From the NCBI GenBank assembly GCA_035325905.1, contig DAOKYY010000108.1, positions 1 through 10,236 on the forward strand: a stretch of DNA of 10,236 nt, given 5' to 3'. Shown here piece by piece: positions 6,250-10,236 of the stretch. Position 1 is the first letter of the stretch; every line of letters begins with the position of its first letter. The position numbers and the translations under genes are program-made. The notes below the pieces were generated by a model that saw only the letters and a list, made by a program, of their open reading frames with translations, did not search any database and was not told the DNA's origin. Origin of the DNA: DYGX01 sp035325905. GTDB lineage: Bacteria > Chloroflexota > Anaerolineae > Aggregatilineales > Aggregatilineaceae.

Positions 6250-8109
6250 TCAGCGCGCGCTATCCGGGGTGGCGGCGAGGGCGCGCGCTTCCTGAACGCG
6301 AGCGGTTTCGGGCAGGGCGGGATCGACTGGGTCCACCAGCGCGATCACCGTCTGCCCAGCGCGCGGCGCGAGGCTTTGATCGGTGGTGAACACCTTTAGC
6401 TCGCCGTTGCCATCGGCCACGAACAGCGGCAGCGTGCTCTCGCCGTATGTCCTGCAAAAATCCTGAAAGTCGTGCTCTTTGGTCAGCTTGACCGTCTTGA
6501 TCACCGCCCCGGCGGCGAAGCGCCGCTCCAGGGTGTCGAAGGTCGCCTCTGGGTGGAACAGGCAGCGCCCGTGCTGCGCCAGGTTGAGCTGGCGGCGGCC
6601 AGTGGGGTCCTGGTGCATCGGAAGCTGGAAGACGTTGCTGCGCCCGAAGTAATCCTCGAACCGCAGCGCGGCCAGCGAGTTGACTTCGTCGTTCGAGGTC
6701 AGCGCGAGCAGCCGCCCCATCCGCGCCAGGTCGATTTCGTCCAGCGCGTGATCGGAGAGCGCGCTGGCGTAGACGGCCTCCAGCCCTTCCATGCGGGCGG
6801 CGGTGATGTTCTGCCAGTTGGTATCAACCAGGCGCACATCACGGCCCGCGCTGACCAGCGCCTGCGCGATCGCGCGCGCCCACGGGTGCGCCCCGACGAT
6901 CAGAAGACCGCGCGCCTGCGGCTGGGCCAGCCCCAGCCAGCCCGCTATCCGCCTGGCGCTCAATCCGTAGATCACGACCGTCCCGACGACCATCAGGAAG
7001 GTGATCGAGACCAGGCTTTCCGCGCCGGGGACCTCGGCGTGCGCCAATTCCAGCGCAAACAGCGAGGCGACCGAGACCGCCACGATCCCGCGTGGCGCGA
7101 TCCAGGCGATAAACGCGCGCTCGCGCCAGCTTAGCGGCGAGCCGATTGTCGAGACCAGCACCGTCAGCGGGCGGGCGACGAAGATCAGCAGCGCCAGGAA
7201 GGCCAGCGCCCGGCCGCTGATGTTCGAAAGCTGCTCTAGCTCCAGCCGGGCGGCCAGCACAATGAACAGGCTGGACAGCAACAGGACGCCGATGTCTTCC
7301 TTGAACTGCGACAGGTGCCGGGTGGAGATCTGGCGCTGGTTGGCAAGCGCGATGCCCATCACCGTCGTCGTCAGCAGGCCGGACTCCGGCTGTAGCTCGT
7401 TGGACACCGCGAACAGGCCGACGATCGCCATCACCGCGACCGGGTTTTGCAGCTCCTCCGGCACCCAGTACCGCTTAAACAACTGGATCAGCAGGCCAGC
7501 GCCCAGCGCGCCGAAGAAGACGCCGACGACCAGCGTCTCAAGCATCCCGGCCAGCATCGGGCCGAGCGCGCCGTTGCCCAGCCGCCCGGCGAGGATCGCT
7601 TCCAGGATCAGCACGGCTACCGTCGCGCCGACCGGGTCGATCAGAATGCCTTCCCATTTCAGGATCGAGCCGACCGGCTCGGCGGGGCGGACGTGCTTGA
7701 GCAGCGGGATGACGACCGTCGGGCCGGTGACGATGAAAATCGCGCCGAGCAGCACGGATAGCTCGCCGCTCAATCCGGCAATGTAGTACGCGCCGAGGCC
7801 GACGACGATCCACGTCGCCAGCGCGCCGGCGGTGATCAGCCGGAAGACGACGCGCCGCATCCCGGCGATGTCGTCCAGGCGCAGCGTCAGCCCGCCTTCA
7901 AACAGGATGATGCCGACCGAGATGGACACGATCGGAAACAGGGTGTCGCCCAGCAGCGCGTCAGGCTCGATGAACCCGGCGACCGGCCCGGCGAGGAACC
8001 CCGCCAGCAGCAGAAGCAGAATCGACGGCAGCCGCAGCCGCCAGGCGAGCCACTGCGCGCCGATCCCCAACACGACGATGCTGCTCAGGCTGATGAGGGC
8101 GTGATCCAA
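6250..8109 (-). CDS. CPA1-type cation/proton antiporter with TrkA-N-like domain
   Basis: The protein has 619 residues and probably exchanges Na+ or K+ for protons at the inner membrane. About twelve hydrophobic segments span residues 5-385. Family signatures are the glycine-rich ILFEGGLTLRLDD (68-80), TGPTVVIPLL (128-137), EGILIDPVGA (153-162) with the transport Asp D158, and APRGIVAVSVA (338-348) with R340. The residue before D158 is Ile rather than the Asn of canonical ND-type CPA1 exchangers. A cytoplasmic Rossmann-like TrkA-N domain follows (about 400-500: GLLIVGAHPWARAIAQAL, then VRLVDTN and LALTSNDEVN). Its glycine loop is degenerate (GAHPWA instead of GxGxxG), so nucleotide binding is uncertain. 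The rest (about 510-600) may be a TrkA-C-like module. The start is TTG, supported by AGGAGA 5 bases upstream. It begins 25 bases after the ABC-F stop, so the two are cotranscribed. The substrate ion cannot be read from sequence. Confidence 0.92.
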   Translation of the reverse strand: MDHALISLSSIVVLGIGAQWLAWRLRLPSILLLLLAGFLAGPVAGFIEPDALLGDTLFPIVSISVGIILFEGGLTLRLDDIAGMRRVVFRLITAGALATWIVVGLGAYYIAGLSGELSVLLGAIFIVTGPTVVIPLLKHVRPAEPVGSILKWEGILIDPVGATVAVLILEAILAGRLGNGALGPMLAGMLETLVVGVFFGALGAGLLIQLFKRYWVPEELQNPVAVMAIVGLFAVSNELQPESGLLTTTVMGIALANQRQISTRHLSQFKEDIGVLLLSSLFIVLAARLELEQLSNISGRALAFLALLIFVARPLTVLVSTIGSPLSWRERAFIAWIAPRGIVAVSVASLFALELAHAEVPGAESLVSITFLMVVGTVVIYGLSARRIAGWLGLAQPQARGLLIVGAHPWARAIAQALVSAGRDVRLVDTNWQNITAARMEGLEAVYASALSDHALDEIDLARMGRLLALTSNDEVNSLAALRFEDYFGRSNVFQLPMHQDPTGRRQLNLAQHGRCLFHPEATFDTLERRFAAGAVIKTVKLTKEHDFQDFCRTYGESTLPLFVADGNGELKVFTTDQSLAPRAGQTVIALVDPVDPALPETARVQEARALAATPDSAR

Positions 8110-8114
8110 AGGCG

Positions 8115-8120
8115 TCTCCT
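8115..8120 (-). promoter_or_regulatory. Ribosome binding site fixing the TTG start of the antiporter
   Basis: AGGAGA on the minus strand, 5 bases before TTG at 8109-8107. No in-frame ATG or GTG lies closer, and the first membrane helix begins a few residues later, so TTG is the likely initiator. Confidence 0.65.
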
Positions 8121-8134
8121 GGCGGGTGGCGCTA

Positions 8135-10051
8135 TCATGCCATCAGGCGCTCCCATTCTTCGAGGGCGGTGTTCAGCTCAGCTTCGACGGCGGCGTAGGC
8201 TTCGCCCAGCTCGCGCACGCGGTCCACTGCTCCGGCGGCGCTGGCGTCGCCCAGCTCGCCCGACAGGTCCACCAGGCGCACTTCGAGCGCGTTGATCTGC
8301 TGCTCGACGCGCGCCAGGCGGCGGGTGCGCTCATAAGTGGACAGGCTGCTGCCAGCGGGTTTGCGCGGCGGCGGTTCCGCCCGCGCCACCTCGACGCGCC
8401 CCGTCTCGCGGCGAGCGTCGGCGCGCGTTTCGCTGCGCTCGCGGGCGGCCTGGCGCGCGGCGAGATATTCCTGGTAGGTGCCCTCGAAGACCGTCATGCC
8501 GCCGGGCTGCAAGTCCCAGATCTGCGTCGCCAGCGCGTCGATCAGGTAGCGGTCGTGGCTGACCAGCAGGATCGTGCCGTCGAACCCGGCCAGCACGTCC
8601 TGCAAAATCTCCTGGCTGGGGATGTCGAGGTGATTGGTCGGCTCGTCCATCAGCAGGAAGTTCGCGCCGTCAAGCGCCAGCTTCGCCAGCGCCAGCCGCC
8701 CGCGCTCGCCGCCGCTTAGCGTCGCGACCGGGCGGAAGACGTCGTCGCCGGTGAACAGGAATGACGCAAGAGTGTTGCGCGCCTCGCTCAGCGGCAGGTT
8801 GCGCACGCCGAGCAGCTCGTCCAGCACGCTGTTGTCGGGGTTCAGCCCCTCGTGCGCCTGCGCGAAGTAGCCCGGCTCGACCGCCGCGCCCAGCCGCGCC
8901 ACGCCTTTCAGCGGCGGGAGATCGTGCAATAGCGTCTTCAGCAGCGTGGTCTTGCCGACGCCGTTCGGGCCGATCAGCGCCGCGACCTCGCGCCGGTAGA
9001 GCGTGATATCCGGCACCTCGGCCAGCGGCTCCGCCGGGTCGTAGCCGATCACCAGACCGTTGGTCATCAGGACCTTCTCGCCGCTGCGCAGGTCGGCTTT
9101 CAGGCTGAGGTGGATGTTGTGCAGGCGGCGCACCGGCGCGATCAGGTTGTCGCGCTTCAGGCGCTCCAGGCGGCGCAGGCGGCCTTTCGCCTGGGCGGTG
9201 TTCTGCCCGGCGATGTTGCGGCGGATGTAGTCTTCCTCTTTGGCGATGAACTCCTGCTGCGCCTCGTACTCCTTCATGAGGCGCTCGTGGCGCGCCTCGC
9301 GCTGCTGGACGTAGTGGCTGTAATTGCCGCGATAGACCTCGAGGCGGCCCCACTCCATCTCCCAGATCGTGCCGACGACGTGGTCCATGAAGTAGCGGTC
9401 GTGGCTGACGACCAGCAGCGCGCCGGTCCATGTTTTCAGGAAGTTTTCGAGCCACTCGACGGCGTTGATGTCGAGGTGGTTGGTCGGTTCGTCCAGCACC
9501 AGCAGGTCGGGCGACTCCAGCAGCAGGCGGGCGAGCAACGCGCGGGTTTGCTGGCCGCCGGAGAGGTGCGCCAGCGGCATGTTGTAGTCGTCCGGCGCGA
9601 AGCCCAGCCCTTGCAGCACCTGGCGCGTGCGCGTCTCATAGGTGTAGCCGCCATCACGCTCGAAGTCGTGCTCAAGCTGGCCGTAGCGCGCCATGATGGC
9701 GTCGAGCGCGTCGCCCTCGGCCTCGCTCATCTCGTGCGCCAGATCGTGCAGCCGCGCCTCGCGCGCCCGCAGATCGGCGAAGGCGGTCATCATCTCGTCC
9801 CACAGCGTGCGGTCCCCGGCGAGTTGCGGGCGTTGCGGCAGATAGCCGATGGTCAGCCCGCGCATGTGGCTGACCGTGCCGGCGGTCGGCTCCTCGCGCT
9901 TGATCAGCACGTGGAGCAGCGTGGTTTTGCCCGCGCCGTTCGAGCCGGCCAGCGCGATCTTCGCGCCGTGCGGAATCTCGACGGTGACGCCGCTGAAAAT
10001 ATCGTCCGCGCCAAACGATTTGGCGACGTTGTTCGCGCTGAGGACTGCCAT
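8135..10051 (-). CDS. ABC-F family ATPase
   Basis: ABC-F proteins have two ATPase domains and no membrane part. They act on ribosomes, relieving stalls or protecting against antibiotics. The protein has 638 residues. The ATG at 10051 (MAVLSANNVAKSFG) is preferred over an in-frame GTG at 10093, because that GTG directly abuts the TATAAT box and would lie upstream of the transcript start; AGGG lies 7 bases before the ATG. Domain 1: Walker A GSNGAGKT (36-43), signature LSGGQ (163-167), Walker B LLVLDEPT (183-190), VVSHDRY (214-220). The interdomain linker (about 240-325) carries NIAGQNTAQAKGRLRRLERL (279-298), the part that reaches the P-site tRNA. Domain 2: GPNGVGKT (361-368), LSGGE (445-449), LLMDEPT (466-472), LVSHDRY (496-502). 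Residues 535-570 are a charged linker, and 572-638 form a coiled coil like that of Uup/YdiF-type members. Both catalytic Glu are present. It is the first gene of an operon with the antiporter. Subfamily and drug specificity cannot be assigned. Confidence 0.95.
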   Translation of the reverse strand: MAVLSANNVAKSFGADDIFSGVTVEIPHGAKIALAGSNGAGKTTLLHVLIKREEPTAGTVSHMRGLTIGYLPQRPQLAGDRTLWDEMMTAFADLRAREARLHDLAHEMSEAEGDALDAIMARYGQLEHDFERDGGYTYETRTRQVLQGLGFAPDDYNMPLAHLSGGQQTRALLARLLLESPDLLVLDEPTNHLDINAVEWLENFLKTWTGALLVVSHDRYFMDHVVGTIWEMEWGRLEVYRGNYSHYVQQREARHERLMKEYEAQQEFIAKEEDYIRRNIAGQNTAQAKGRLRRLERLKRDNLIAPVRRLHNIHLSLKADLRSGEKVLMTNGLVIGYDPAEPLAEVPDITLYRREVAALIGPNGVGKTTLLKTLLHDLPPLKGVARLGAAVEPGYFAQAHEGLNPDNSVLDELLGVRNLPLSEARNTLASFLFTGDDVFRPVATLSGGERGRLALAKLALDGANFLLMDEPTNHLDIPSQEILQDVLAGFDGTILLVSHDRYLIDALATQIWDLQPGGMTVFEGTYQEYLAARQAARERSETRADARRETGRVEVARAEPPPRKPAGSSLSTYERTRRLARVEQQINALEVRLVDLSGELGDASAAGAVDRVRELGEAYAAVEAELNTALEEWERLMA

Positions 10052-10093
10052 CTCGGAACCCTGATCGACCTGCTCGGACACGAAACCCCGCAC

Positions 10094-10102
10094 ATTATAC
10101 CA
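10094..10102 (-). promoter_or_regulatory. Extended -10 promoter of the ABC-F/antiporter operon
   Basis: TGGTATAAT on the minus strand (10102-10094) is a consensus -10 with a TG extension. No good -35 lies 16-18 bases upstream, which an extended -10 can tolerate. The start would be near 10087, giving a leader of about 36 bases before the ATG at 10051. Confidence 0.65.
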
Positions 10103-10182
10103 TGCGCGACGGGCGAGCCGGAGAGCAGAAAAAAAGCCCTGTAGATTCTAGCGCCTCTGCTGGCGCGGTGGTACTTCTTCAC

Positions 10183-10212
10183 TTGGACAGCGCCCCGGCG
10201 GATCGCTATAAT
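10183..10212 (+). promoter_or_regulatory. Promoter of the gene at the right edge
   Basis: TTGGAC (10183-10188), an 18-base spacer and a perfect TATAAT (10207-10212). The expected transcript start falls at about 10219, on the A of the next ATG. A small hairpin GCGCC/GGCGC (10151-10155/10162-10166) lies upstream, within the divergent region shared with the ABC-F promoter, and could be an operator. Confidence 0.7.
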
Positions 10213-10218
10213 GGCGGC

Positions 10219-10236
10219 ATGAACGACACCTCGCGT
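10219..10236 (+). CDS. Start of a gene cut by the right edge
   Basis: The ATG at 10219 opens a frame reading MNDTSR to the window end. There is no Shine-Dalgarno sequence, but a full promoter ends 6 bases before it, which fits a leaderless mRNA. The product cannot be identified from six residues. Confidence 0.5.

Noticed and set aside
5959..6295. Frames of 90-94 residues on both strands between the 143-residue gene and the antiporter
   Set aside because: Arg-rich composition typical of chance frames in GC-rich DNA, no ribosome sites, and overlap with the operon terminator and antiporter gene.
10091..10093. GTG at 10093 as the ABC-F start
   Set aside because: It directly abuts the TATAAT box and would lie upstream of the expected transcript start; the ATG at 10051 gives a standard ABC-F N-terminus.

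Overview
The window reads as bacterial chromosome with high GC content. The best guess for its source is Chloroflexota (Anaerolineae-like). The hints are the recA-recX-rny gene order, a NhaP-type antiporter fused to a TrkA-N-like domain, and an exported SH3-like protein. This assignment is inference, because no taxonomic marker such as rRNA is present.

Left part (1-1245): a tRNA-Gln(UUG) gene lies on the minus strand with its own -35/-10 promoter and an intrinsic terminator. A second minus-strand promoter sits at the extreme left edge and fires out of the window. Divergent from the tRNA is a small secreted protein with its own sigma-70-like promoter, a perfect Shine-Dalgarno sequence and a strong terminator.

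Central part (1390-5321, plus strand): recA, then a 611-base gap, then recX and rny (RNase Y), which are 27 bases apart. The gap holds no convincing protein gene. It does hold a promoter-like sequence, a chain of about ten strong hairpins and a near-ideal intrinsic terminator that ends 11 bases before the recX start codon. I read it as an undescribed structured RNA of about 540 nt, acting either as a free ncRNA or as a long attenuator-type leader of recX-rny. The 5' arm of the terminator can also pair with a segment of the preceding hairpin, so a terminator/antiterminator switch is possible. This is the most interesting element of the window.

Right part (5322-10236): rny converges on a small unknown minus-strand gene. 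Between them is an unusual dyad in which CAGC tetramers on the left and GCTG tetramers on the right recur at nearly exact 10-base intervals. Next comes a 374-base region without a gene that holds a candidate promoter, a repeated 16-mer and a terminator. A two-gene minus-strand operon follows: an ABC-F ATPase, then the antiporter, which uses a TTG start. It has an extended -10 promoter upstream and an intrinsic terminator downstream. At the right edge a plus-strand gene begins. Its TATAAT box is so close to the ATG that the mRNA should be leaderless.

The genes serve housekeeping roles: recombination and its modulator, mRNA decay, ribosome-associated ATPase, ion homeostasis and tRNA. No CRISPR array, insertion sequence, prophage or defence cassette was seen.
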